Shown in pieces: positions 5,479-5,505 of a DNA stretch of 5,505 bases; within the stretch, counting starts at the first letter, position 1, and the number at the start of each line of letters is the position of its first letter. A program made the position numbers and the translations under genes. Source of the DNA: Bacteroidales bacterium (GTDB lineage Bacteria; Bacteroidota; Bacteroidia; Bacteroidales; P3); the NCBI GenBank assembly GCA_017507285.1, contig JAFWBF010000139.1, forward strand, positions 1 through 5,505. Direction: 5' to 3'. The notes under the pieces are model-generated. The model did not search any database, was not told where the DNA came from, and saw nothing but the letters and a program-made list of their open reading frames with translations.

Positions 5479-5505
5479 ATGGAAATAGACTTTGTGGTGC
5501 AAACA
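5479..5505 (+). CDS. Start of a plus-strand gene cut by the window edge
   Basis: An ATG at 5479-5481 opens a frame reading MEIDFVVQT to the window end. A purine-rich stretch, AAAGAGGG, ends eight bases before the ATG and could serve as a ribosome binding site, although such sites matter little in this phylum. Nine codons are too few to assign a function, and the call rests mainly on position and spacing. Confidence 0.35.

Overview
The window looks like a chromosomal segment from a Bacteroidetes bacterium, probably order Bacteroidales. Three promoters fit that phylum's primary sigma consensus (TTTG or TTG, 19-20 bases, then TAnnTTTG). Genes mostly lack Shine-Dalgarno sites, and the proteins (a one-chain serine dehydratase, a membrane-anchored thioredoxin-fold protein) suit the group. 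The genus cannot be fixed from the sequence alone.

Layout from left to right. A minus-strand gene starts at 35 and runs off the left edge. A minus-strand gene for a membrane-anchored CGGC thioredoxin-like protein occupies 205-1002. Its frame is cut by a TAG, but 18 protein-like codons follow to a TAA at 148-150, just before a strong terminator (107-137). Upstream of its promoter (1079-1109) lies a long degenerate tandem array with a 22-bp period (about 1111-1573). The array ends at the terminator of the next transcription unit. That unit is a two-gene minus-strand operon: a secreted protein of unknown function (2866-4191), then the iron-sulfur L-serine ammonia-lyase sdaA (1646-2845). It has a clear promoter at 4227-4258 and a terminator at 1573-1617. 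A divergent promoter (4427-4457) drives a plus-strand GrpB/UPF0157 gene (4574-5134), visibly more AT-rich than the operon. A second tandem array, with an exact 33-bp period (5232-5384), follows. A plus-strand gene probably starts at 5479 and leaves the window.

Functionally, the operon pairs a secreted protein with cytoplasmic serine deamination to pyruvate and ammonia. The thioredoxin-like protein is a separate unit that probably faces the periplasm. The most unusual content is non-coding. The 22-bp array fills the sdaA/thioredoxin intergenic region. Its flanks are inverted copies of each other about an axis near 1375, and its centre carries palindromic, terminator-like units. The 33-bp array near the right end is independent in sequence, but both periods are multiples of 11 bp.
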